A DNA stretch of 8,250 nucleotides. It comes from an uncultured Eubacteriales bacterium. GTDB lineage: Bacteria > Bacillota > Clostridia > Lachnospirales > Bianqueaceae. Positions 1 through 6,294 of this stretch are shown piece by piece (position 1 is the stretch's first letter; the number at the start of each line of letters is the position of its first letter). A program made the position numbers and the translations under genes. Below the pieces are notes generated by a model that was given only the letters and a program-made list of their open reading frames with translations, had not been told where the DNA came from and did not search any database. The DNA is taken from assembly GCA_900322165.1 (NCBI GenBank), contig ONYR01000122.1, forward strand, positions 1 to 8,250, in the 5' to 3' direction.

Positions 1-119
1 AGTTTAGGCAACGAGATGTCCCATGCCTATGGCTGGCTGCCATAAACCAAGGGGCAAATATATAGTAACAGGGTGTGTAGGGGTTTAGTTTTCTTGCGAC
101 GCGTGCGCAAAGCGAGGGA
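1..119. other. Left-edge intergenic region, no supported gene
   Basis: This stretch lies downstream of the GH39 stop codon and contains no gene I can support. Plus-strand frame 1 is open from base 1 to a TAA at 43-45 (14 codons ending in GWLP), so it could be the tail of a gene entering from the left. Frame 3 is also open, to a TAG at 61-63, so the reading is ambiguous. A weak inverted repeat (ttgcg/cgcaa around an acgcgt core, about 94-110) sits just past the GH39 stop but has no clear U-tract. Confidence 0.3.
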
Positions 120-1733
120 TTACCGAATCACAAACCCATATACGTCATTCACGCCGAGGGCGCAGCGGAGGGTCAGGACGCCGTTTTCCCACTCGAAGGG
201 CCAGTCCTCGGCCTCGACTGCACTGCGGGTTTTGAGGTCTTCGATTTCGGCGCAGTTCAGGTAATCCGGGCGGCCCATCTCTTCCCAGAGTTTGAGCGGG
301 TTGCCGTGATCTTCGTCGATGCGCTTCAGGGTGACGGAGGTGGGCTTTTCCGCAAGCTCCACATGAATCACAGCTTCTTCCTTCGGAAGCGGGAGCTGTT
401 TCATTTTCTGGCGGAACAGAACGACGTGCGTTTCGCCTGCAGCACCGTCCGCGGATCCGTTCACAGCCTCGCCCCGGAACGCCGCGATCCCGATTTCACC
501 GCTCGTTGAGCCCTCTCCAAGGTCAAGACGCGTGTCCGGGGCGTCGGCGAGGAGTTTCATGCCGTAAAAGACCGGTTTCGGGATGCCGCTCTGGCTCAGC
601 ATGCCAAAGCCGCCGTGGAATTCCTGGACGAAGGGGTGAAGCTCTTCGAAGATATCGCTGAAGCACCAGATGGAGCTGCCGTCGAGGTTGTCCGCAACGT
701 CGAGCGCGTTCTTCACATCGTAAGCGGCCTCTTTGCGGGTATCGTTCGTGTAGGCGCTGAAGGTGGCATTGATGTTCCACTCGGTGTAGTAGAGCGGCAG
801 ATCGCCAGCCTGCTTTTTGGCGATCGCAGAGTTTTTGCGGAAGTGATCATCCTCCATGTCGGTCGTCTCGCTCTGGTCAGGGTTGATCGCGCGAAGGCCG
901 GAGAGCACCGAATGATCTTCCAAAACGGCAAGACGCTCGCCCATGCGGGCCATGCGCTCCGGCCAGGATTCGCCGGCTTGTTCGGGCTCATCTTCACCCT
1001 TCTCCTCGATACCGCCGAGCGGGTCGCCCGCGTACTGGTGGGTCGTGACAAAATCGACCGGGATGTCGTTTTGACGGCAGAACTCAAGGAAAGAAGGGAT
1101 CCATTTGCTGCCGCTCGTGGAGGGGCCGCCGACCTTCAGCTCGGGATCGACCGCTTTGATGGCGCGGGCCGTGACTTCGTAGAGGTGGAAGTAAGCGTCC
1201 TTGTCCTCAGCAAAGAAAACGACCTGCAGATCCGGCTCATTCCAGACCTCGAAGAGCCAGGTGCGGACCTCTTCAAGTCCATAGCGGTGGATCAGGAAGC
1301 GGATAAAACGCTGAATATAGCCGGCCCATTCCTCATCATCCGCGGGCATGTCAACACAAGGCTTGTAGTAGAACGGACCGGAACCGTTGTTTTTGCTGAG
1401 AGCGCGGGGCATGAAGCTCAGCTCAACGAGCGGTTTCATGCCGGCTTCAAGGACGTTATCGTAGGCCAGGCCGCAGGCGCGGAAGTTTTCTTCGGTGAAT
1501 TTCTCAGAGCCGGGGACCGGGAACAGTTCGGAGAGGTTGGCGCGGGTGCGCATGTCATCGCAGAAGATGCCGTGAAAACGGACACGCTCGATGCCAAGCT
1601 CATCATGAATGAATTTCAGCTGACGGGCATAATCGGAGCGAAGCGCGAGCTGGGCATGGCCGCTGCCGACGCAGAACTGCCAGTGTTTTTTGTGGGGAAC
1701 GCGCGCAGCGTCCTTGCGAATGGTGAATTCCAT
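120..1733 (-). CDS. GH39 family glycoside hydrolase (beta-xylosidase-like)
   Basis: The 537-residue product is a retaining glycoside hydrolase of family GH39, most likely removing xylose or a related sugar from the non-reducing end of short oligosaccharides in the cytoplasm; no signal peptide is visible. A TIM barrel covers roughly residues 15-395. The acid/base is Glu166 in the motif VWNEPDL, and the nucleophile is Glu318 in YYTEWN; both are intact. A beta-rich C-terminal domain follows (about 400-537). Residues about 236-310 form a long, acidic, low-complexity insertion between the THQYAGD loop and the nucleophile strand, larger than in classical XynB enzymes. The ATG at 1733 is chosen because a GAGGAG ribosome binding site precedes it and because the alternative ATG at 1829 would translate through tandem noncoding repeats. 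It is the last gene of a minus-strand run after GH3 and beta-phosphoglucomutase, 191 bp from the latter, so co-transcription is possible but not shown. Family assignment is firm; xylose specificity is inferred. Confidence 0.88.
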   Translation of the reverse strand: MEFTIRKDAARVPHKKHWQFCVGSGHAQLALRSDYARQLKFIHDELGIERVRFHGIFCDDMRTRANLSELFPVPGSEKFTEENFRACGLAYDNVLEAGMKPLVELSFMPRALSKNNGSGPFYYKPCVDMPADDEEWAGYIQRFIRFLIHRYGLEEVRTWLFEVWNEPDLQVVFFAEDKDAYFHLYEVTARAIKAVDPELKVGGPSTSGSKWIPSFLEFCRQNDIPVDFVTTHQYAGDPLGGIEEKGEDEPEQAGESWPERMARMGERLAVLEDHSVLSGLRAINPDQSETTDMEDDHFRKNSAIAKKQAGDLPLYYTEWNINATFSAYTNDTRKEAAYDVKNALDVADNLDGSSIWCFSDIFEELHPFVQEFHGGFGMLSQSGIPKPVFYGMKLLADAPDTRLDLGEGSTSGEIGIAAFRGEAVNGSADGAAGETHVVLFRQKMKQLPLPKEEAVIHVELAEKPTSVTLKRIDEDHGNPLKLWEEMGRPDYLNCAEIEDLKTRSAVEAEDWPFEWENGVLTLRCALGVNDVYGFVIR

Positions 1734-1768
1734 GGGGGTGACTCCTCGAAAAGAATGATTGCCGGAAA

Positions 1769-1853
1769 GACAATTGGGGACGAACGGGTCGAAAAAGATA
1801 ATTGGGGACGAACGGGTCGAAAAAGACAATTGGGGAACGAACGGATCGTAAAA
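1769..1853. repeat. Three tandem 28-29-bp GGGGACGAACGGGTCG repeats
   Basis: Three head-to-tail copies run 1769-1796 (28 bp), 1797-1824 (28 bp) and 1825-1853 (29 bp), and a fourth begins as gataatt at 1854-1860. Each has the plan gaYaattgggga(a)cgaacggRtcg followed by an A-run. The first two differ by one base (gacaatt or gataatt); the third has an extra A and two substitutions. Because 28 is not a multiple of three, the frame shifts at each unit, which argues against coding, although the minus strand stays open and reads FFDPFVPN-like peptides. No transposase is adjacent. Tandem AATTGGGGAC-type runs are, as I recall, often seen near REP-associated (RAYT, Y1) transposases; this link is from memory and tentative. 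Confidence 0.9.
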
Positions 1854-1858
1854 GATAA

Positions 1859-1896
1859 TTGAAACGGGCTTTGACTGACATCAAAACCCGTTTCAA
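1859..1896 (-). terminator. 16-bp hairpin downstream of the mutase gene, probable terminator
   Basis: Arms ttgaaacgggctttga (1859-1874) and tcaaaacccgtttcaa (1881-1896) enclose a 6-base loop. In minus-strand RNA the single imperfection becomes a G-U wobble, so all 16 pairs form. In plus-strand RNA it is a C-A mismatch. This favours a minus-strand RNA structure. It begins 28 bases past the mutase stop. The downstream minus-strand sequence (ttatctttta) is only moderately U-rich, so termination may be partial, which would allow some read-through into GH39. Confidence 0.55.
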
Positions 1897-1924
1897 AAGG
1901 AGAATGGAAAAGTTAGAATGCGTG

Positions 1925-2572
1925 TTAATTAAGCTCCGGAATGTCCGCGAGCTCAGCAAAGCTGGAAAGGTTCCAGTCGCCGGCCTTGTTGAGCGAAGCA
2001 TCGCCAAGGCAGGCAACCTTCATGCCTGCGCGGTGGCCGGCTTCGGCGCCGGAGACCGCGTCCTCGACAACGAGGCAGTCCGCGGGATCCACATGAGCAA
2101 ACTCAGCAGCCTTCAGGAAGACTTCCGGATCCGGCTTGGAATGGGTAATATTGTTGCCATCGGAGATCGCATCGAAGTAACCGTCGAGACCGATCTGGTG
2201 CAGGATGAACGGCGTGTTCTTGGAGGAAGAGCCGATCGTCAGCAAAAGGCCGCGGCTGCGCAGCAGATCGAGGGTGTTCTTGACCTCATCGGAGAGATCC
2301 GCCGGGCTCATCTCTTTCAGCGACTCACGGTAGATATCGTTCTTCTCCGCAGCGAAACGCTCCTTGTCCTCCTGCGTGAGGGCGGGACCGGTGTACTTTT
2401 CAAGAATGATCTCAAGGCTCGCCATGCGGGAAACACCGCGCAGGCGGTTGTTGATCGTGCGGTCAAAGGGCGTGTTGAGCTTGTCCGCCAGCACCTTCCA
2501 CGCGCGGTAATGGTACTCATCGGTGAAGCAGATGACGCCGTCCAGATCAAAAACGATCGCTTTGAATTTCAT
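1925..2572 (-). CDS. pgmB: Beta-phosphoglucomutase (HAD superfamily)
   Basis: This 215-residue cytoplasmic enzyme is predicted to interconvert beta-D-glucose-1-phosphate and glucose-6-phosphate through a beta-glucose-1,6-bisphosphate intermediate, with Mg2+. The fit to the characterised lactococcal enzyme is close along the whole length. The N-terminal FDLDG carries nucleophile Asp9 and general acid/base Asp11, followed by the cap-entry segment with His21 (EYHYRAW). The cap-domain substrate motif GVSR ends at Arg49, motif II is SSSKN (115-119), the motif III Lys is Lys146 in SKPDP, and the Mg2+ acids are Glu170 and Asp171 in VVEDAVSG. Length is that of the family. An AGGAGG ribosome binding site ends about 6 bases before the ATG at 2572. 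It lies 63 bp after the GH3 gene on the same strand, with an operator-like palindrome in the gap. Other sugar-phosphate HAD phosphatases look similar, but the combined cap and SRxxS features favour the mutase. Confidence 0.9.
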   Translation of the reverse strand: MKFKAIVFDLDGVICFTDEYHYRAWKVLADKLNTPFDRTINNRLRGVSRMASLEIILEKYTGPALTQEDKERFAAEKNDIYRESLKEMSPADLSDEVKNTLDLLRSRGLLLTIGSSSKNTPFILHQIGLDGYFDAISDGNNITHSKPDPEVFLKAAEFAHVDPADCLVVEDAVSGAEAGHRAGMKVACLGDASLNKAGDWNLSSFAELADIPELN

Positions 2573-2615
2573 GGTAGACCTCCTTATGTCATAAAGTATG
2601 AGTCATGGTTTCCTT

Positions 2616-2641
2616 ATGGTATACCATATTTTGGTTTACCA
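2616..2641. promoter_or_regulatory. Paired TGGT..ACCA operator-like palindromes
   Basis: A perfect 12-bp palindrome, ATGGTATACCAT, occupies 2616-2627. A second site, TGGTTTACCA, occupies 2632-2641 with perfect 4-bp arms, centred 15 bp from the first and overlapping the GH3 stop codon. The TGGTATACCA core matches, from memory, the core recognised by FadR-subfamily (FCD) GntR regulators such as UxuR/ExuR. Position 44 bp or more upstream of the mutase ATG suits an operator for an internal promoter. No regulator gene is in the window and no clear -10/-35 pair was found, so the function is inferred. Confidence 0.45.
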
Positions 2642-4336
2642 TGCCAGATAATCTTTTCCGCAGAAAGGATCGACCGGGTTCTTTCCGGTAAATTCGCTCT
2701 TGCCGACAAGCTTTTCGACAACCGTGTCGATCATCAGGTCGTGGTTGGAATAAGCGTTGATGTAGGTCTTGACCATCGGGACGTCGAGCAGATGGTAGGG
2801 GTTCTGCAGCGAGATGAAGACGGTCGGAACGACCTCGACGAACCACGGAATGTTGTTGCCCGCGCCGTATGGAGCGTGCCAGTTCAGACGGTTCGTGGTC
2901 TTGTTGGAAGCATTCTCGACGTTGCCGATGTAGACGACAAGGTCATATTTGTTGCGGAACTCGGTGACGGTCTCGAAGCGCATCGGCTTGGAGAAATCGA
3001 ACACTTCCTCCTCGTAGGGGATCATCTCGAAGCCCTCGGCCTCCATGTCCTTGATGAAGCGCTCAGCGACGCGCTTTTCGGACGGGCACTTGCCCAGGAT
3101 CTCAAAGAGCACACGGTGATGCTTCTTCGGGTCGATCGGGAGCAGGTGCTGGGTGTCCTTGACAAGCGTGACCGCCTTCTCAGCACACTCCTTCGCCCAG
3201 GCTTTATGCTCATCGCAGGCGATGACGGAGAGACCTTCGCGGCTCGGAGCGAGCGTGCCGTTCTTTTGCTTCTCGTGCAGCTTCATGGCCGCCTTGGTCG
3301 CGAGAATGCGGGTCAGGGCCTCGTCCAGACGCTTCTCGGAAAGGATGCCCTTCTCGTAGCCGCGCTCCATAAAGCCGAGATCTTCCTCATAGTCCTTGTT
3401 GAACAGGATCATGTCGCAGCCGGCCTCGATGCAGTACGGAACGGACTGCTCACGGTCCATCGCGCAGAGGAAACCGACCATCGGGGACGCGTCGGTGATG
3501 ATCATGCCGTTAAAGCCAAGCTTTCCGCGCAGCAGGTTCTGCAAGAGCTCCGGAGAGAGCGTCGCAGGCATCAGCTTGTTGGGATGATTCGGGTTAAAAT
3601 GCTTCTGATAAGCGGGCATCGCGATGTGACCGACCATGACGGTCAGCGCGTCTGCGTCGATGAGGGTTTTGTAAATGTCACCGTAGGTGCGGTCCCACTC
3701 CTCGCAGCTGAGGGAGTTGACGCTGGTTAAGATGTGCTGATCGGTCTCATCCACGCCGTCGCCGGGGAAGTGCTTGATGGAGACGGCCGAGCCGCACTCC
3801 TTCGCACCGCGCATGTAGGCAAGGCCGCAGGCTTTGACCATCTCCGGATCGGAGCCGTAGGTGCGGACGTTCGTGATCGGGTTGTGGTAGTTCATGTCGA
3901 TATCGACAACCGGAGCAAACGCGTAATTGCAGCCGACCGCCTGTCCTTCGGAGCAAGCGATCTTTCCGAGACGGTAAGCCTGCTCAGGGTCTCCGGTAGC
4001 CGCAACCTGCATCTGTTTGCCAAAGGCCGTGCCTTCTTCGACGATGCCGTCACCGCCGGCCTCCAGATTCGCCGCGAGGAACATCGGAACCTTGGCATGG
4101 TTCTGCAAGTAGCTGTAGGCAGAGAAGAGCTCCTCCGTCTTGCCGGTGCGGAACATCACACCGCCCGGAGCGCGGCTCAGGAGTTCATACTGCAGGTAGC
4201 CTTCGTTGGCGGAATAGCCGATCGGGAAGAACAGCTGCTCCAGTTTTTCCTTCGTGGACAGAGAGGCCTTGGTCTCTTCGACCCAGCGAATGTCTTCATC
4301 GCTGAGATAAAACGGTCTGGCTTTCAGATCAATCAT
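2636..4336 (-). CDS. GH3 beta-glycosidase/phosphorylase, NagZ/Nag3 type with His-Asp dyad
   Basis: The 566-residue product is a GH3 enzyme. The N-terminal TIM barrel (about 25-340) carries KHFPGDGVDETDQH at 188-201. This is the NagZ-type signature (KHFPG-x-G-x4-D-x-H), with the Asp199/His201 acid/base dyad, but with Asp for the usual His/Leu and Gln for Ser/Thr. The nucleophile is Asp282 in MIITDA. A Rossmann-like C-terminal domain (about 387-566) starts at AVTLVKDTQHLLPID. No signal peptide is seen, so it should act in the cytoplasm. Characterised GH3 enzymes with this dyad remove beta-N-acetylglucosaminyl or beta-glucosyl units, and Cellulomonas fimi Nag3 prefers phosphate to water as acceptor. 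The next gene, beta-phosphoglucomutase, would fit a beta-sugar-1-phosphate product. The start at 4336 is preferred over the ATG at 4357 because CGGAGA precedes the former at good spacing and nothing suitable precedes the latter. Substrate and phosphorylase activity are inferred. Confidence 0.87.
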   Translation of the reverse strand: MIDLKARPFYLSDEDIRWVEETKASLSTKEKLEQLFFPIGYSANEGYLQYELLSRAPGGVMFRTGKTEELFSAYSYLQNHAKVPMFLAANLEAGGDGIVEEGTAFGKQMQVAATGDPEQAYRLGKIACSEGQAVGCNYAFAPVVDIDMNYHNPITNVRTYGSDPEMVKACGLAYMRGAKECGSAVSIKHFPGDGVDETDQHILTSVNSLSCEEWDRTYGDIYKTLIDADALTVMVGHIAMPAYQKHFNPNHPNKLMPATLSPELLQNLLRGKLGFNGMIITDASPMVGFLCAMDREQSVPYCIEAGCDMILFNKDYEEDLGFMERGYEKGILSEKRLDEALTRILATKAAMKLHEKQKNGTLAPSREGLSVIACDEHKAWAKECAEKAVTLVKDTQHLLPIDPKKHHRVLFEILGKCPSEKRVAERFIKDMEAEGFEMIPYEEEVFDFSKPMRFETVTEFRNKYDLVVYIGNVENASNKTTNRLNWHAPYGAGNNIPWFVEVVPTVFISLQNPYHLLDVPMVKTYINAYSNHDLMIDTVVEKLVGKSEFTGKNPVDPFCGKDYLAW

Positions 4337-4456
4337 GAGGATTCTCCGTTTCTTCATAAAAGTTTGGGTCGTGACATAAAATCAATATAACATACAGGAA
4401 AATTGAAGAAAAGGAAGCAGCTTTAGCTCTTTTAGCACAATATTCAGTTCACATAC

Positions 4457-4498
4457 AAAAAAGCCGTCCCCGCCGCGGAAAACGGCAGAGACGGCTTT
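4457..4498 (-). terminator. Rho-independent terminator of the Nif3-family gene
   Basis: Arms 4460-4475 and 4483-4498 form a 16-bp GC-rich stem in minus-strand RNA (9 Watson-Crick pairs from AAAGCCGUC, then 7 more including two G-U pairs) with a 7-base loop. It is followed by six U residues, seen as A's at 4457-4462. It begins about 10 bases after the Nif3 stop and separates that gene from the GH3 gene. Confidence 0.92.
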
Positions 4499-4507
4499 GA
4501 GAACGAC

Positions 4508-5380
4508 TTACGCAAGGAAATAGTTGAACATGTCGCCGGCATCGACGTAGGTGACCGTAACGCCCGGAACGAGCTCGCTGAGCCAGTCCTTCGCGTACTT
4601 CATGCCGAGGGTCTCCCAGTTAAAGTGACCAAGCGAGATCATGGCCTTCGTGCGTCCGAGTTCGACCGCGTCGCGCACATAGCTCAGCACGGTCCAGTCG
4701 ATCGTCTCGCCCGGAAGGATGACGTCGATGCCCTCTTCCATATCGCCGATGATCTGAACACTGTACTCCTTCGGCTGTCCATCCTTGCGCTTGGGGGTGA
4801 AGGGACCGCTCATCGGGTAGAGATGACCGACGATCGCGATCTTCTTGACAAGATCATCCGCCTTGCCGATGTAGCGGCAGCCGTTCATCTGGCCGATCGA
4901 GGTCATGAGGTGATGCGCAAGCGCCTCAACGGTCATAGGCTCAGGCAGGTCGATGACAAAGTGACCGAATCCGCCGTAGGGCGGGCGCACGGCATGGGCA
5001 TATTTCTCCCAGCCGGTGTATTTCAGCACGCCGGTGAAAATGCCGTCGGGATTGTGGAAGTGCAGATGGTCATGGTCGCGCCAGACAACGATGTTGTGCT
5101 CCTTCAGCAGCTGCGCCTTCTCCTCGTACACGCTGTTCGGGAAGTCCTCGAACCAGCCGGGACCGTCCTCGGAGGTGTAGTAGGTGGGCTCGTGCACAAC
5201 GATGAGGTTCGCGCCAAGGCGAGCCGCCTCACGGATGACGCCAACGGTCGGAGCGATCGCGGTAACAATGCCGGTGCACTCCTGCTCCGGGTCGCCGCAC
5301 TTATAATCGTCACAGCCGTGGTAGTCCATAATGAACGGATGGTAGGACAGGATGATGTCGATGACTTCACGAATTTTCAT
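4508..5380 (-). CDS. Nif3/DUF34-family dinuclear metal protein
   Basis: This 290-residue protein belongs to the Nif3 (DUF34/YbgI) family, widely conserved ring-forming proteins that bind two metal ions; members are often labelled GTP cyclohydrolase 1 type 2, but their physiological role is unsettled. Visible motifs are CGDPEQECTGIVTA (28-41), the helix VIREAARLGANLIVVHEP (48-65) with His63, the Asp/His-rich RDHDHLHF (101-108), and a C-terminal GHFNWE with His252 and Glu256 in the family's H-x3-E spacing. The usual HHP is HEP here, so Glu64 replaces the second ligand His. Length suits the short family form without the central PII-like insert. The ATG at 5380 follows a GGAGGG site at normal spacing. 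It lies 155 bp downstream of tcdA on the same strand, with a possible promoter in the gap, and ends at a strong terminator, so it is probably its own unit or shares tcdA transcripts. Family assignment is firm; reaction unknown. Confidence 0.87.
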   Translation of the reverse strand: MKIREVIDIILSYHPFIMDYHGCDDYKCGDPEQECTGIVTAIAPTVGVIREAARLGANLIVVHEPTYYTSEDGPGWFEDFPNSVYEEKAQLLKEHNIVVWRDHDHLHFHNPDGIFTGVLKYTGWEKYAHAVRPPYGGFGHFVIDLPEPMTVEALAHHLMTSIGQMNGCRYIGKADDLVKKIAIVGHLYPMSGPFTPKRKDGQPKEYSVQIIGDMEEGIDVILPGETIDWTVLSYVRDAVELGRTKAMISLGHFNWETLGMKYAKDWLSELVPGVTVTYVDAGDMFNYFLA

Positions 5381-5409
5381 AGGGATCCCTCCGAAACAAA
5401 TTGAAATCA

Positions 5410-5431
5410 GGTGCTTCCATTGTAAAGCACC
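5410..5431 (-). promoter_or_regulatory. Hairpin and candidate -10 element upstream of the Nif3-family gene
   Basis: A 7-bp stem (ggtgctt 5410-5416, aagcacc 5425-5431) encloses an 8-base loop. On the minus strand the loop carries TACAAT (5419-5424), a good -10 hexamer about 39 bases before the Nif3 ATG. No convincing -35 was found. The hairpin could alternatively be a weak terminator for tcdA, but no proper U-tract follows. Confidence 0.3.
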
Positions 5432-5463
5432 CTCAGAAACCGGGCTTTTGAAAAAAGAAAAAT

Positions 5464-5490
5464 CTATTTCGATAACAAATCCTTGATGAC
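5464..5490 (-). other. Remnant second copy of the tcdA C-terminal codons
   Basis: In the tcdA frame, exactly 72 bp (24 codons) beyond the gene's own VIKDILAR-stop, the minus strand reads VIKDLLSK followed by TAG. The two 27-base segments share 17 identical positions, 10 of them in the first 12. Two TAA stops (5536-5538 and 5503-5505) lie between them, so it should not be translated. It looks like a displaced ancestral C-terminus rather than a separate gene. Confidence 0.5.
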
Positions 5491-5508
5491 CGCGCAGCGA
5501 AGTTACCG

Positions 5509-5572
5509 CGCGAGCGAGGTTATTGCATACGCAAATTATCTTGCAAGAATATCCTTAATAACCTCGCTTGCG
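5509..5572. repeat. 16-bp inverted repeat straddling the tcdA stop
   Basis: Arms cgcgagcgaggttatt (5509-5524) and aataacctcgcttgcg (5557-5572) match at 15 of 16 positions as an inverted repeat with a 32-base spacer. The right arm is coding sequence for the TcdA C-terminus (ASEVI) and the left arm lies just past its stop. The spacing and lack of a U-tract make it a poor terminator; an inverted duplication of the gene end is a better reading. Confidence 0.75.
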
Positions 5573-6264
5573 ATCGCCAGACCGCTCGCGGCGGGCGCGG
5601 CGGCGGTGGAGCCGGGAATGTTGCGCTTAGCAGTGCCCTCGGCTTCCCAGGTCTGCTGCAGGAGCTCCTTGTCCGGCTGGATCGGAAGCTCCTCGGAGTA
5701 GACGACCTTCAGGTGCTTCACGCCGCGCTTTTTGAGCTCGGTGCGCATGACCTTCGCGAGCGGGCAGACGGAGGTTTTGTAGATGTCCGCGACCCTGAAG
5801 CGGGTCGGGTCAAGCTTGTTGCCCGCGCCCATCGCACTGATCACGGGCACCCCGGCCTCCTTCGCGCGCATGATGATCGAAATCTTCGCGGTGACGGTGT
5901 CGACCGCGTCGACGACATAGTCATAGACGGAAAAGTCGAACTGGTCTGCGGTCTCGGGCAGGTAGAACATCCGGTAGGCGTTCACCTTCACGTCCGGGTT
6001 GATGTCAAGCATGCGCTCCTTCATCACGTCGACCTTGTATTTGCCAATTGTGGAGTGAAGCGCTATAATCTGTCTGTTCAGGTTGGTGAGGCTGACCGTG
6101 TCATGGTCAACGAGGTCGAACGTGCCGATCCCGGAGCGGACGAGCGCCTCGCACACGTAACCGCCGACACCGCCAACGCCGAAAACGGCGACATGGGCGT
6201 TTTGAAGTTTCGCTAAAGCATCCGTGCCAAGCAAAAGCTCGGTCCGGGAAAACTGAGTCAGCAT
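5536..6264 (-). CDS. tcdA: tRNA threonylcarbamoyladenosine dehydratase TcdA (ThiF/E1 family)
   Basis: The 242-residue product is predicted to be the E1-like, ATP-dependent enzyme that cyclises t6A37 to ct6A37 in ANN-decoding tRNAs. An N-terminal Rossmann fold shows GVGGVGGY (about 33-40) for ATP. LVDHDTVSLTNLNRQ (about 56-70) carries the adenylation-domain acids and the Asn/Arg/Gln cluster, and DAVD follows. The family-specific SAMGAGNKLDPTRFRVADI segment and PLAKVMRTELKKRG follow, and the C-terminal GLAIASEVIKD helix closes the protein. There is no ThiS-type partner or sulfur-transfer Cys motif nearby, which favours TcdA over ThiF/MoeB. The ATG at 6264 is chosen because GGAGGG lies just upstream; the ATG at 6276 and the longer frame to 6336 lack this. 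An extended -10 (TGGTACAAT) sits about 31 bases upstream. The last codons appear rearranged: a second version of the tail lies 72 bp further on. It is divergent from the DUF1858 gene. Confidence 0.9.
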   Translation of the reverse strand: MLTQFSRTELLLGTDALAKLQNAHVAVFGVGGVGGYVCEALVRSGIGTFDLVDHDTVSLTNLNRQIIALHSTIGKYKVDVMKERMLDINPDVKVNAYRMFYLPETADQFDFSVYDYVVDAVDTVTAKISIIMRAKEAGVPVISAMGAGNKLDPTRFRVADIYKTSVCPLAKVMRTELKKRGVKHLKVVYSEELPIQPDKELLQQTWEAEGTAKRNIPGSTAAAPAASGLAIASEVIKDILAR

Positions 6265-6294
6265 AGAACCCTCCATGGTTAAAAATCTGCTGCC

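Noticed and set aside
1..45. Tail of a plus-strand gene entering from the left
   Set aside because: Only 14 codons are visible, a second frame is also open, and no family is recognisable.
1734..1829. N-terminal extension of GH39 to the ATG at 1829
   Set aside because: The added residues translate tandem repeats, and a good ribosome binding site directly precedes the ATG at 1733.
1769..1860. Minimal CRISPR array
   Set aside because: The units are directly head-to-tail with no unique spacers, and no cas gene is present.
615..1862. A 415-codon plus-strand open frame opposite GH39
   Set aside because: It is antisense to a gene with complete GH39 active-site motifs; no domain and no convincing ribosome binding site.
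1859..3730. A 623-codon plus-strand open frame opposite the mutase and GH3 genes
   Set aside because: It is antisense to two genes with intact catalytic motifs, runs across their intergenic gap, and its translation is Arg/Val/Asp-rich with no recognisable domain; typical of a GC-rich codon-bias shadow.
4337..4357. GH3 start at the ATG at 4357
   Set aside because: No ribosome binding site precedes it; CGGAGA correctly placed before the ATG at 4336 favours the shorter form.
4358..4456. Promoter for the GH3 gene in the AT-rich gap
   Set aside because: TATATT-like hexamers are present on the minus strand but no -35 at suitable spacing could be found; a promoter probably exists here but cannot be placed.
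4625..5404. Plus-strand open frame opposite the Nif3-family gene
   Set aside because: Antisense shadow of a gene with clear family motifs and its own terminator.
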